Shown piece by piece: positions 30,742 through 39,474 of a stretch of DNA of 64,000 nt (positions are counted from its first letter, which is position 1; each line of letters starts with the position of its first letter). A program made the position numbers and the translations under genes. Where the stretch lies: assembly GCF_004322855.1 (NCBI RefSeq), contig NZ_CP036402.1:1-64000 (forward strand). The letters run 5' to 3'. This stretch comes from Egibacter rhizosphaerae (lineage in GTDB: Bacteria > Actinomycetota > Nitriliruptoria > Euzebyales > Egibacteraceae). The notes beneath the pieces are model-generated. The model worked only from the letters and a program-made list of their open reading frames with translations, was not told the origin of the DNA and searched no databases.

Positions 30742-32604
30742 TCAACCCTCGTCGCCCCCACTCGGGTTGCTCGGGTCATCCCCATCGTCGGACTCGTTGT
30801 CGCTGGGACCACTGATGCCCGGAGGTCCGTCGGCAGCGTCCTCGGGGTCGGGATCAGCGGGCTCCTCCTCCTCGGCCGCGCGCGGATCGTCCGGGGGGAT
30901 GCGGAGGCGTTCGAGCGCGGTCGCCGTGATCTCGGCGAACGCCGGGGCGGCGACCACGCCCCCGAAGTACTCGTCCTGCGGCTCGTCGACCATGATCGCC
31001 ACGACGACCGCGGGGTCCTCGGCCGGGGCGTAGCCCGCGAACGTCGCGAGGTACGCGCCCTCCTCGTAGCCGCGCTCGGTCGTCGAGGGCTTCTGTGCCG
31101 TCCCGGTCTTGCCGGCGACGGCGTAGCCCGGCACCCCCGCCGCAGTGCCCGTCCCCTCCTCGACGACCCCCTCGAGCAGCCCGGTCACCTGGGCGGCGGT
31201 GTCGGGGCTGATCACGCGCTGCCCGTCGACACGGGAGGCGTCGCCGGGCGCCGCCGGCTCGTCGCGGAGCAACCGCGGCGCCATGCGCTCCCCGTCGTTG
31301 GCCAGAACGGCGAACGCCGCCGCGGTCTGGGTGAGGGAGACGGAGACTCCCTGCCCCATCGCGATCGTGGGCAGGCTCGTCGCGGACCAGTCGTCGGGAG
31401 CGGGCAGCGAGCCCGCCGACTCGCCGGGGAACCCGATCTCGGTGGGCTGACCGAGGCCGAACCGCTGCAGGCCCGCCGCCAGCCGCTCGGGACCGAGCTG
31501 CTGGGCGAGCTCGATGACGCCGACGTTCGACGACTCCGCGACGATCTCCCCGAGATCCGCCTCGCGGTCCTCACGGGTCTGCACGTCGGTGAAGCGCTGG
31601 CCGGCGACCTCGACCGCCGCGGGGACCGAGAGCGTCTCGTCGGCGGTGACGACGCCCTCCTCGAGCGCCGTCGCCACCGTGAGGGCCTTCAGCACGCTGC
31701 CCGGCTCGTACGCGTCGGTGAGCGGTCGGTTGCGTCGGGCGTACTCGGGTGCGTCCTCGATCGCCTCGGGCTCGTAGCCGGGGGTCGATGCCATGGCGAG
31801 CACCTCACCGGACCCCGGGGCGAGCACCACCGCGCTGGCGCCCTGCGCACCGTACTCATCGATCGTCTCCGCCAGGATCCGCTCCGTGTCCGCCTGCAGC
31901 CCGCGGTCGATCGTCGTCGTCAGGTCCTCCCCCGGCTCGGCCGCCTCGCGCTCCATGTTGGCGGCCGTGATCGAGGCCCCGCTGCGCCCACGCTCGCGGG
32001 CCAGGCGGCCCGGCGTCCCCTGGAGTACCCCCTCGTGGGCGGCCTCGAGGCCGGCGAGACCGTCACCGTCGATCCCGGCGTGGCCGAGCGCCTGGGCCGC
32101 GAGCGAGCCGGCGGGGTATTCGCGGTCGTGCTCCTCGAGCACCCCCACCCCGGGCAGCTCCAGGTCGGCGACCTCCTCGCCCACCTCGCGGGGGAGCTGC
32201 CGCCCGAGGTAGACGAAGCGGCGGTCGGTCGAGAGCTCGTCCACCAACTCGCCGGTCGGACGCTCCAGCAGCGGCGCGAGCTCGGCTGCGATCCACGTGG
32301 GGTCGATGCCGGCCCCCTCGATGGCGGCGGGATCCCCGTAGACCGCCGCCGCCGGTACGGAGATCGCCAGCGGCTGGCCCTCACGGTCGAGGATCGCACC
32401 GCGCCGGCTCGACAGCTCGATCTCCTGCTGGGTCTGGGCCGCGGCGTCCTCGGCGTACCCCTCCGTGTCGACGAGCTGCACCGAGACGAGGCGGATCGTG
32501 ATCGCGCCCGCGAGGAGCAGGTAGACGGCGAGCACGAGGGTCAGGCGTCGCCCGGGCCGCGCGCGCTGCAGCGCGCGCCGCAGTCCGCGCTCCGCGGGAG
32601 CCAT
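30742..32604 (-). CDS. ftsI: Septal penicillin-binding protein FtsI/PBP3
   Basis: Class B PBP transpeptidase of the divisome. One membrane helix (about residues 21-42), a pedestal domain, then the transpeptidase: SVLK (Ser303, Lys306) within YEPGSVLK, SSN at 358-360 and KTGTAQ at 499-504. The active site reads SVLK where STFK is more usual. After the catalytic domain a long acidic tail of about 50 residues (rich in Asp, Glu, Pro, Ser, Gly) is exposed outside the cell. 620 residues. It lies two bases from ftsL and next to murE. Confidence 0.95.
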   Translation of the reverse strand: MAPAERGLRRALQRARPGRRLTLVLAVYLLLAGAITIRLVSVQLVDTEGYAEDAAAQTQQEIELSSRRGAILDREGQPLAISVPAAAVYGDPAAIEGAGIDPTWIAAELAPLLERPTGELVDELSTDRRFVYLGRQLPREVGEEVADLELPGVGVLEEHDREYPAGSLAAQALGHAGIDGDGLAGLEAAHEGVLQGTPGRLARERGRSGASITAANMEREAAEPGEDLTTTIDRGLQADTERILAETIDEYGAQGASAVVLAPGSGEVLAMASTPGYEPEAIEDAPEYARRNRPLTDAYEPGSVLKALTVATALEEGVVTADETLSVPAAVEVAGQRFTDVQTREDREADLGEIVAESSNVGVIELAQQLGPERLAAGLQRFGLGQPTEIGFPGESAGSLPAPDDWSATSLPTIAMGQGVSVSLTQTAAAFAVLANDGERMAPRLLRDEPAAPGDASRVDGQRVISPDTAAQVTGLLEGVVEEGTGTAAGVPGYAVAGKTGTAQKPSTTERGYEEGAYLATFAGYAPAEDPAVVVAIMVDEPQDEYFGGVVAAPAFAEITATALERLRIPPDDPRAAEEEEPADPDPEDAADGPPGISGPSDNESDDGDDPSNPSGGDEG

Positions 32605-32606
32605 GG

Positions 32607-33059
32607 TCAGCCGTCCTGCGGATCGGGATCGCTCGTGTCGACCACGCCACGTTCAGGCAACGAGTCCAGCCTCGGGTCGAGCTCGACGTAGCGCTGATCG
32701 GCGGCGGGCACGAGGCCGAGTTCCTCCTCGGCGATGGTCCGCAACCGCTCCGGCGATTCGAGCGCGGCAACCCGGGCCGAGCGCTCGTCCACCTCGTCGG
32801 ACAGCGCCGCGACCTCCTGCTCCAGTGCCTGGGCCTCGAAGGACGCCTGCGCGGCCATGGCGTGCAGACCGACGATCGCGAACACCCCGAACAGCGCGAG
32901 GGCGGCCAAGGCCGTGAGCCCTCTGCCGCGAGCACGCCGCCGCTCCAGGACCCGCAGGGAAGGGCGAGCCTCCGGTCGTGGACGCTGGTCGGGCTGCAGC
33001 CCGTCCGCATCGTGACCGGGAAGGGGCGCTGAGGGTCGGGGGGAAGGTAGCGCTGCCAT
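32607..33059 (-). CDS. ftsL: FtsL-like division protein
   Basis: A 150-residue bitopic protein: about 46 basic cytoplasmic residues, one membrane helix (about 47-68), and an extracytoplasmic coiled coil (EAQALEQEVAALSDEVDERS) ending in a polar tail. Sequence similarity is low, as usual for FtsL, but topology, size and position between rsmH and ftsI support the call. The start overlaps the rsmH stop by one base. Confidence 0.85.
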   Translation of the reverse strand: MAALPSPRPSAPLPGHDADGLQPDQRPRPEARPSLRVLERRRARGRGLTALAALALFGVFAIVGLHAMAAQASFEAQALEQEVAALSDEVDERSARVAALESPERLRTIAEEELGLVPAADQRYVELDPRLDSLPERGVVDTSDPDPQDG

Positions 33060-34237
33060 CAGGGCACCTCATCATCCGGGTCGCCCGGGTCGACTGGGTC
33101 GTCCGGGTCGACTGGGTTGGTGGGGTCGGTGGGGTCCTCGGACCCTCGGGAAGGACGCTGGTCGAGCGGGGGGACGACCTCGGGCGGCAGGGCGGCGTCG
33201 GTGCGGTGCCCGACGCGCAGCCGCGCACTGCGGGCACGAGGGTTGGTGCCCACCTCGTCCTCGGTGGGCGTGCGTCCGCCAGCGGGCTCGCGAACGAGGG
33301 CCGGTTCGCGACCGCACCCGCAGACCGGGAGGTCCGGGGGGCAGATGCACCCGCGGGCCGCGTCGGCCAGCAGGCGCTTGACCGGGCGGTCCTCGAGCGA
33401 GTGGTACGTGAGCACCACGAGCCGACCCCCGCGCCCCGCGGGGTCGTCCGACGGCCGTGCCAACAGGCTCAGCGCTTGCGGCAGCGCCCGCCGCAGTTGC
33501 CCGAGTTCGTCGTTCACGGCGATTCGCAGCGCCTGGAACGTACGGGTGGCGGGATGGGTCGCCCCACCCCGCGCCCGCGCTGGTACGGCCGCCGCGACGA
33601 CCTCCGCGAGCTGTCGGGTGGTCGCCAGCGGGCGCGCGCGGACAATTGCATCGGCGATGCGGCGTGCGTGCCGGTCCTCCCCACCCTCACGGAGCAACCG
33701 GACGAGGTCGGCGACGTCGATGCGGTCGAGGAGGTCGGCGGCGGTCGTGCCCTCCCCGGAACCCATCCGCATGTCCAGCGGCCCGTCGCGCCGCAACGAG
33801 AACCCGCGGTCCGCGCGGTCGAGCTGCATCGAGCTCACCCCGAGATCGAGCAGCACCCCCACCACGGCCTCGTCCGGACCCCGCGCGTCGGCGGCGAGTT
33901 CACCCAGCCGGTCGAACTGGGCGCGGCGGAGCACGACCCGGTCGCGGTAGGGGGCCAACCGCTCGCGCGCCAGGGCCAGCGCGTCCGCGTCGCGGTCGAG
34001 CCCGAGGAGGCGCAGTGACCCGCAGCGCTCGAGCAGGGCCGCCGCGTGGCCGCCCGCTCCGAGCGTCGCGTCGATCACGAGCCCGGGGCCGGGATGCGCC
34101 AGCGCGTCCACGACCCTTTCGAGAAGCACCGGGCGGTGCCCCGGCAAGCCCGAATCCCCTCCGGGTCGGGCTTCCGCGGGCACGGCGTCCTCTCGCCCCT
34201 CGCCGGGGCCGCCGTCGATGGCGAGTGCCGGCACCAT
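33059..34237 (-). CDS. rsmH: 16S rRNA m4C1402 methyltransferase
   Basis: SAM-dependent methyltransferase acting on 16S rRNA, cotranscribed with mraZ. The sequence HRPVLLERVV and the SAM loop DATLGAGGHAAALLE lie near residues 34-64; LDLGVSSMQLD and GGRLVVLTYHSLEDRPVK follow. 392 residues is longer than the usual 310-330. The excess is a 33-residue N-terminal extension and a C-terminal tail of repeated Asp-Pro units, encoded by short GGGTCGACT-like repeats at about 33070-33135. The ATG directly abuts the mraZ stop. Confidence 0.94.
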   Translation of the reverse strand: MVPALAIDGGPGEGREDAVPAEARPGGDSGLPGHRPVLLERVVDALAHPGPGLVIDATLGAGGHAAALLERCGSLRLLGLDRDADALALARERLAPYRDRVVLRRAQFDRLGELAADARGPDEAVVGVLLDLGVSSMQLDRADRGFSLRRDGPLDMRMGSGEGTTAADLLDRIDVADLVRLLREGGEDRHARRIADAIVRARPLATTRQLAEVVAAAVPARARGGATHPATRTFQALRIAVNDELGQLRRALPQALSLLARPSDDPAGRGGRLVVLTYHSLEDRPVKRLLADAARGCICPPDLPVCGCGREPALVREPAGGRTPTEDEVGTNPRARSARLRVGHRTDAALPPEVVPPLDQRPSRGSEDPTDPTNPVDPDDPVDPGDPDDEVP

Positions 34238-34669
34238 CTAGAGCCCACCCAACTCGAACGGCGAGTCCGTGGCCGCGAACTCCTCCATGGCCTCCGACCG
34301 GTAGCTCTCCCATCGCTCACGGTCCCAGAGCTCGATCCGGGTGTCCGCGCCCACGACGGTCACGTCGCGGGTGAAATCGGCGTACTCGCGGAGGCGAGCC
34401 GGCAGCGTCACTCGGCCCTGTCGGTCCAACGCGTCGGGGTGGGCCGACGACAGCAGCATGCGCGCGTACTTGCGCTCCCGCTCGCTCGTGGTCCGCAGCT
34501 CCCGCAGTCCCTCGAGCATGCGCTCCCAGTCCGACTGGGGGTAGAGGGACAGGCAGCGATCCGTCTCGATGGTGAGCACGACCCCCTCCTGCAGTCGCTC
34601 CCGGAACGCGGAGGGCAGGATCAGGCGCCCCTTGGAGTCCAGCGTGTGCTGGTACTCCCCCAGGAACAT
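34238..34669 (-). CDS. mraZ: Transcriptional regulator MraZ
   Basis: AbrB-like DNA-binding protein with two MraZ repeats, each carrying a DxKGR-type motif: DSKGRLILPSAFR (about 11-23) and DRQGRVTLPARLR (about 83-95). It opens the dcw operon and represses it in other bacteria by binding direct repeats near the promoter. 143 residues; GGGAGG upstream of the ATG. Three matching repeats lie at 34771-34800. Confidence 0.95.
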   Translation of the reverse strand: MFLGEYQHTLDSKGRLILPSAFRERLQEGVVLTIETDRCLSLYPQSDWERMLEGLRELRTTSERERKYARMLLSSAHPDALDRQGRVTLPARLREYADFTRDVTVVGADTRIELWDRERWESYRSEAMEEFAATDSPFELGGL

Positions 34670-35176
34670 CGCCGTCCCTCCCCTTTAGGCGCCTCGTCCT
34701 CGCGCCTGCTGTCCGTGCCAGCCATACGGGTGTGTGAGCGGCTGACCACACTGCGCCCATCTCTGGGAGTGCGCTCCACCATGCTCCACTTTGCTCCACT
34801 CGTCAACCACATCGGCGCATGAATTCGAAACTTGAGCGCGCGAAGGCGACAAGATCCCAGTTCAGAAGGGTGGTGCGAAGTGGAGGGACCGTCGAGGGCA
34901 GCGGGTACCCAACGCCCGTCACGGTCGGTGCGCAACGCCCCGAGAACCCGCAATAGCAGCCGTGAGCGCGCCAATCGAGCAGGTGGTGAGCCGTGGTGGG
35001 GAGAAGTGGAGGGGTCTCCCGCCTTACCTTCTACATGCGGTCGGGGGTGACGGTGCCAGCGGCGCATGCCGTGGATGCACGCTCTAACATGGGCCGCCAC
35101 CGGTAATGTCGTGGTGCACTGCCGTGACACATGAGCGGGGGCAAGCCCGTGTCCCCACGGCGCCGGAGTGCTGGCG
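34670..35176. promoter_or_regulatory. dcw promoter region: mraZ promoter and intergenic repeats
   Basis: This 507-bp gap between the divergent mraZ and membrane-protein genes holds a minus-strand TTGACG (34801-34806) with a weak CATGGT 17 nt on, overlapping the three MraZ-like repeats. On the plus strand further GTGG-containing segments occur: GAAGTGGAGGG at 34877-34887 and again at 35003-35013. A 20-bp sequence at 35026-35045 recurs at 35761-35780. No tRNA or small RNA could be recognised. Confidence 0.5.
34771..34800 (-). promoter_or_regulatory. MraZ-binding direct repeats (three 10-bp units)
   Basis: On the minus strand AGTGGAGCAA, AGTGGAGCAT and GGTGGAGCGC follow each other without gaps, giving GTGGAGC three times at a 10-bp period. 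MraZ sites in other bacteria are direct repeats (TGGGN in E. coli) spaced one helical turn apart. The array starts directly after TTGACG and covers the spacer and -10 region, the right place for autorepression. Confidence 0.7.
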
Positions 35177-35710
35177 ATGACCGCAGAGTTCGTCCGAGAT
35201 GCCGTCGCCACCTGCGCCATCTTCGGGTTCTTCGGGATGGTCTGGTTCGGCTGGGCGCACGAGGCGCCGCCCGCGCGACTGCGGCGACCGCTCGCCGCGG
35301 GCCTGGCCTTGTCGATAGTCGCGGTGGTCGTAGGCGGTGCTCTGACCTGGCGCTACTGGTCCGACGGGACGGTGTTCGACGAGCAGACCGGCCCCACGTA
35401 CGGGATCATCGTCGCGATCGAGTTTGCGATCGCCGCGGTCGGGGCGGTGGTGCTGGCCATACGGGACAGGCAGGACCTGATCCCACCCTGGATCGCGATC
35501 ATCGTGGGCCTGCACCTGTTCCCGCTGGCGATGGTGCTCAACTATCCCATGCTCCATGTCGTGGCTGCGCTGGTCACGGCCGCAGGGCTGGTGGCGGTTC
35601 CGGTCGCCCGGGCACTGCAGGTGGCTGTAAGCGCCGTTACCGGGATAGCGGCTGGGACGGTGCTTCTGGCCGCGGCCGCGTACTCGGCGTCCACGATCGC
35701 CGCAATCTGA
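35177..35710 (+). CDS. Integral membrane protein of unknown function
   Basis: A 177-residue protein with about five hydrophobic helices and a conserved-looking loop PPWIAIIVGLHLFPLA (about residues 99-114). The start at ATG 35177 has GGAG eight bases upstream; a GTG nine bases earlier is possible. It is isolated, divergent from mraZ and convergent with the HNH gene. It lies between two copies of a 20-bp direct repeat. I do not recognise the family. Confidence 0.65.
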   Translation: MTAEFVRDAVATCAIFGFFGMVWFGWAHEAPPARLRRPLAAGLALSIVAVVVGGALTWRYWSDGTVFDEQTGPTYGIIVAIEFAIAAVGAVVLAIRDRQDLIPPWIAIIVGLHLFPLAMVLNYPMLHVVAALVTAAGLVAVPVARALQVAVSAVTGIAAGTVLLAAAAYSASTIAAI

Positions 35711-35750
35711 CGCGTCGTGGCTGCCCGCAGCGGGGTCGTGCTGCAGGAAT

Positions 35751-35779
35751 CCGATCCCGTACCTTCTGCATACGATCGG
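35751..35779. repeat. Bulged hairpin containing one copy of a 20-bp direct repeat
   Basis: CCGATCCCGTA and TACGATCGG pair over nine bases with a two-base bulge around a 9-nt loop, between the ends of two converging genes, so it could act as a terminator. Its right part (35761-35780) repeats 17 of 20 bases of 35026-35045 in the same orientation. Confidence 0.4.
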
Positions 35780-35800
35780 GTGGAGACGGGTGGGGCGCCG

Positions 35801-36358
35801 CTACGAAGTGCTCAGGGCATCGCGCAGGTAGTCGTCCCAGTCGGGCTGCACGCCGCCCACCGCCACCAACAACCAGAACGTCGGCCGGGGCGCGAACGGG
35901 GCCCGGGACAACGCCATCCCCGCCTCCTCCGGGGTGCGGTCCTTCTTGCGGCTGTTGCAGCGTCGGCAACTGGCGACCACGTTCTCCCATTCGTGGGCGC
36001 CGCCCCGGGACCGCGGCAGCACGTGGTCGACGTTCTCGGCGCTGCGCCCGCAGTACTGGCAGGTGTGCTCGTCGCGGATGAACACGCCCCGACGGCTCAA
36101 CGCGGCCCGGTGCCGGTAGGGGGTGCGCACGTAGCGGCGCAGCCGCACCACGGAGGGGGCTCGCAGATCGAGTCGCTCCGAGCGGAACCGATGCCCGTTC
36201 TCGTGGAGGACGTCCGCCTTGTCGGCGATGACGAGGACGAGGGCGCGTCGCGCCGGTACGACGCACAACGGCTCCATCGTGGCGTTGAGGACGAGCGACT
36301 GCGCGGGAGCCGTCCGGCTCCCGTTGCTGGGTACCGATACTGGCGCACCCCCGTCCAC
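35801..36358 (-). CDS. HNH endonuclease
   Basis: A 185-residue protein with a C-terminal HNH/McrA-like nuclease domain. The zinc Cys pairs are C100-x2-C103 and C131-x2-C134, catalytic DH at 111-112 and Asn126. The N-terminal part with VLNATMEPL is typical of a widespread actinobacterial single-gene HNH family. GTG start with GGAGG five bases upstream. The role is unknown; no restriction methylase or phage gene lies nearby. Confidence 0.85.
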   Translation of the reverse strand: MDGGAPVSVPSNGSRTAPAQSLVLNATMEPLCVVPARRALVLVIADKADVLHENGHRFRSERLDLRAPSVVRLRRYVRTPYRHRAALSRRGVFIRDEHTCQYCGRSAENVDHVLPRSRGGAHEWENVVASCRRCNSRKKDRTPEEAGMALSRAPFAPRPTFWLLVAVGGVQPDWDDYLRDALSTS

Positions 36359-36423
36359 ACCGTCCTCCCGCTACGGGGACTCTCCAGTGGCGGGCGCCAT
36401 GCCCCGCAGCAGGGGCGATGCTA

Positions 36424-37113
36424 TCACTGCCCCACCTGCGGCCCCGCCGACGCGGTCCCACGAGGATCCGGGGGCACGAGCGGGTCCACGAGGTCGAACC
36501 CGGCCAGCGTGTTCAGCGTGCTCCCCCAGACGAGCAGCAGCGCGTGGAGCGCGTCGTCGGGGTCGTGGTCCTCCCCGAGGACGGTCCAGTTGTACGCGAA
36601 GTGCTCGACCATCGCGACGAGCGCACTGGCCACCGTGCGCGGCGGGGGTCCGGGATCGGCGCGCCCGGAGGCGGCGGCCGTGCTCTCCAGCTGTTCCGCG
36701 ACCCGGGCCACGAACAGGTCTCGGGAGGACCGGTACAGGTCGTTGAAGCTGCGGTCGTCCCGAGCCGCCTGCAACCAGGTCCGCACGATCGGGGCGTCCC
36801 GACGGTAGATGTCGAGGAAGCCCCCGATGATGTGCTCCAGGGCTCCGCGGACGTCCTCGTCCCCCCAATGGGCGCCGGCGAGGGCCACGAACTCCTCCTG
36901 GCTGCTGCGCACGAGGTCGTCGAGGGCGGCCGCGCGGTTCGGGTAGTAGTTGTAGAAGGTGCCGTGGCTGACACCCGCGCGGGTCACGATGTCCTGGATG
37001 CGCGTGCCCTGCCAACCCAGTTCGGCGAACGCCTCGTGCGCGCCGTGACGCAACGCCTCGTGGGTCCGCGTCCCGCGACGGGGGCCGTCGACCGGCCGAT
37101 CCTCACCGCTCAT
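36424..37113 (-). CDS. TetR-family transcriptional regulator
   Basis: Repressor-type regulator with an N-terminal helix-turn-helix (IQDIVTRAGVSHGTFYNYYP, about residues 39-58) and a helical ligand domain; 229 residues. The start at 37113 is chosen because TAGCAT lies exactly seven bases upstream, as in other leaderless genes here; ATG 37122 or GTG 37140 are alternatives. It is divergent from the MoxR operon, with 158 bp between. Whether it controls that operon is unknown. Confidence 0.88.
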   Translation of the reverse strand: MSGEDRPVDGPRRGTRTHEALRHGAHEAFAELGWQGTRIQDIVTRAGVSHGTFYNYYPNRAAALDDLVRSSQEEFVALAGAHWGDEDVRGALEHIIGGFLDIYRRDAPIVRTWLQAARDDRSFNDLYRSSRDLFVARVAEQLESTAAASGRADPGPPPRTVASALVAMVEHFAYNWTVLGEDHDPDDALHALLLVWGSTLNTLAGFDLVDPLVPPDPRGTASAGPQVGQ

Positions 37114-37271
37114 CGGTCGCATGCTAGCGAGCGGGGACACGCTCCCGCGCAGGCGACGATGCCCCGCCGCAGCGATAGCATCGGCGTGGGAGGGAGTGCG
37201 TCGTCACCTTGCCCGGTCAGCGCGGTCGGGACACCGCGCCACCCGACGTGGCAAGCCAGGAGGGAGCCTGC

Positions 37272-38249
37272 GTGTCCACCGAGCCTGCCGGGCCGATCCT
37301 CGACACCGCCGCGGTGGCCGACACGTTCACCGCCATCCAGCACAACGTCGAGCGCGCGATCGAGGGGAAGAGCGACGTCGTACGCCTCGCACTGCTGACC
37401 CTTCTGTCCGAGGGGCACGTACTGCTCGAGGACGTGCCGGGCGTCGGCAAGACGCTGCTGGCCAAGGCCCTCGGGCGGTCGATCAACTGCAGCGTCAAGC
37501 GGGTCCAGTTCACCCCGGACCTGCTGCCCTCCGACATCACGGGTGTCACGATCTACAACCAGGAACAAGGGGTTTTCGAGTTCAAGCCGGGGGCGGTGTT
37601 CGCGAACATCGTCCTCGGCGACGAGATCAACCGGGCGGGGCCGAAGACCCAGTCGGCCCTGCTCGAGTCGATGGAGGAACGGCAGGTCACCACGGACGGA
37701 CGCACGTACGAACTCGCCTCCCCGTTCATGGTGATCGCGACCCAGAATCCCATCGAGCTCGACGGCACGTATCCGCTGCCGGAGGCACAGCGGGACCGGT
37801 TCATGACCCGGCTGCGCATCGGGTACCCCTCGGCGGACGCCGAGGTCGAGGTGCTGCGCAATCACGGCGCCGGCAACCCGGTCGACACCCTCGAACCGGT
37901 CACGACCACCCACGAGGTCAATGCCCTCATCGACGCCTGCAAGCACGTGCAGGTGGCCGAGAGCCTCGAGCGCTACGTCGTCGACATCGTGCGCGCCACT
38001 CGGGAGCACGAGCTCATCGATCTGGGCGCCTCCCCGCGCGCCGGCCTCGGGATCATGCGAGGTGCCCGCGCCCTCGCCGCGACCCACGGCCGCGAGTACG
38101 TGATCGCGGACGACATCAAGGACCTCGCCGATCCGGTCCTGGCCCACCGCCTCGTCCTGGGCCCCGACGCCGAGCTCGCGGGCCGGACCGAGAGCGAGAT
38201 CGTCGCCGACGTCGTCACCCGCGTGCCGGTCCCGCGAGGACGGAGATAG
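37272..38249 (+). CDS. MoxR-family AAA ATPase
   Basis: AAA+ ATPase of the MoxR branch, thought to act as a chaperone for partner proteins with von Willebrand-like or DUF58 domains. Walker A EDVPGVGKT at residues 53-61, Walker B VLGDEINRAGPK and sensor ATQNPIELDGTYPLPEAQ are clear. The start is GTG 37272 because AGGAGG lies eight bases upstream; 325 residues. It heads an operon with a DUF58 protein and a transglutaminase-like membrane protein. Confidence 0.93.
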   Translation: MSTEPAGPILDTAAVADTFTAIQHNVERAIEGKSDVVRLALLTLLSEGHVLLEDVPGVGKTLLAKALGRSINCSVKRVQFTPDLLPSDITGVTIYNQEQGVFEFKPGAVFANIVLGDEINRAGPKTQSALLESMEERQVTTDGRTYELASPFMVIATQNPIELDGTYPLPEAQRDRFMTRLRIGYPSADAEVEVLRNHGAGNPVDTLEPVTTTHEVNALIDACKHVQVAESLERYVVDIVRATREHELIDLGASPRAGLGIMRGARALAATHGREYVIADDIKDLADPVLAHRLVLGPDAELAGRTESEIVADVVTRVPVPRGRR

Positions 38250-38253
38250 GAGC

Positions 38254-39474
38254 ATGCCGACGACCCGGGGGCTGCTACTGCTGAGCGGGAGCGTGGCGGC
38301 GTGGGCCGTCGGCCGGGTGCTCGACGTCCCCGAGTTGTACATCGTCGCGGCCGCCAGCGCGCTCGCCGTCGTGGCGAGTGTCCTCATGGTCTCGATGGCC
38401 GGGGCCTCAGTGGCGGTGAAACGGGACATCGTGCCCGATCGCGCCCAACCGGACGAGCCGGTGGAGATGCGCCTGGCGCTGCGCAACGACGCGAACTGGC
38501 CGACGAGCCGCCTGCTCGTCGAGGATCGCTGTCCGGCCCAGCTGCTGCCCGCGGACGGCGAACCCGCCCGGTTCGCGATCGCCCCCATCCCCTCGGGACG
38601 GACGACGACGATCAGCTACGAGCTCGCGCCACCGCAACGGGGGCGGTGGGAGGTCGGCCCGTTGACCCTCCGGCTGCGCGATCCACTGGGCCTTGCCGAG
38701 CGACGCCGCGGCTACCGAAGCACGAGCCGGCTGCTCGTCTATCCCACCGTCGTCCCGCTGGCGGGCCCGCCACCCCGGGGAGGACTGCACGGCCAGGGCA
38801 CCCACAACCAGCGCCGACTGTTCAACACCGGCGATGAGCTGTACACCATGCGCGAGTACGAGCACGGCGACGACCTGCGTCAGGTGCACTGGCCGACGAC
38901 GGCGCGCCGCGGGCGGCTCATGGTCCGCCAGAACGAGCTGCCTTGGCGGGCGCAGGCGACGGTGCTCCTGGACACGCGCGTCGACGCGCACCGTGGTACG
39001 GGTCGCGACCGCGGCTTCGAACGCGCGGTCATCGTCGCGGCCAGCGTGCTGTCCGCCCTGTCGGCGCACGGGTACGAGACCCGCCTCGTTCTCCCGTCCG
39101 ACGGTCGTCCCCCGGCCCCGGCCCGCATCGGCGAACACCTCACCCGCCTTGCCGAGGTCGAGCCGGCGCGGGGCGAGGCCCAACGGGTGGCGCTGGAAGG
39201 TCTCCGCCGTGCCGGCACCGCCGGGGTGCTCGTCGCGGTGGTCGGGACGCGGCGGCGGCTCCCGGTGACCGAGGACGACGACATCCGGGCCCTGCGCCAG
39301 GTGGGACGGGCGTTCCCGACCCGCATCGCGTTCGTCGGGGGCTACCAGCCCGATGCGCTTCGGGCCCTGCTCGCCGGCTCCGGGCGCTGGCGGATCGCGG
39401 ACGTCGAGGCCGAGCTCGAACAGAGCTGGCACCAGATCCGTCGCGGCCGCCGACCCGTGGGTGCAGCCTCATGA
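38254..39474 (+). CDS. DUF58 domain protein
   Basis: A 406-residue protein with two adjacent N-terminal membrane helices (about 5-48), a beta-rich middle, and the DUF58 signature MREYEHGDDLRQVHWPTTAR at about residues 199-218, followed by a vWA-like fold. Such proteins are encoded with MoxR ATPases in most actinobacteria; the process they serve is not established. It starts four bases after moxR and overlaps the next gene by ATGA. Confidence 0.92.
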   Translation: MPTTRGLLLLSGSVAAWAVGRVLDVPELYIVAAASALAVVASVLMVSMAGASVAVKRDIVPDRAQPDEPVEMRLALRNDANWPTSRLLVEDRCPAQLLPADGEPARFAIAPIPSGRTTTISYELAPPQRGRWEVGPLTLRLRDPLGLAERRRGYRSTSRLLVYPTVVPLAGPPPRGGLHGQGTHNQRRLFNTGDELYTMREYEHGDDLRQVHWPTTARRGRLMVRQNELPWRAQATVLLDTRVDAHRGTGRDRGFERAVIVAASVLSALSAHGYETRLVLPSDGRPPAPARIGEHLTRLAEVEPARGEAQRVALEGLRRAGTAGVLVAVVGTRRRLPVTEDDDIRALRQVGRAFPTRIAFVGGYQPDALRALLAGSGRWRIADVEAELEQSWHQIRRGRRPVGAAS

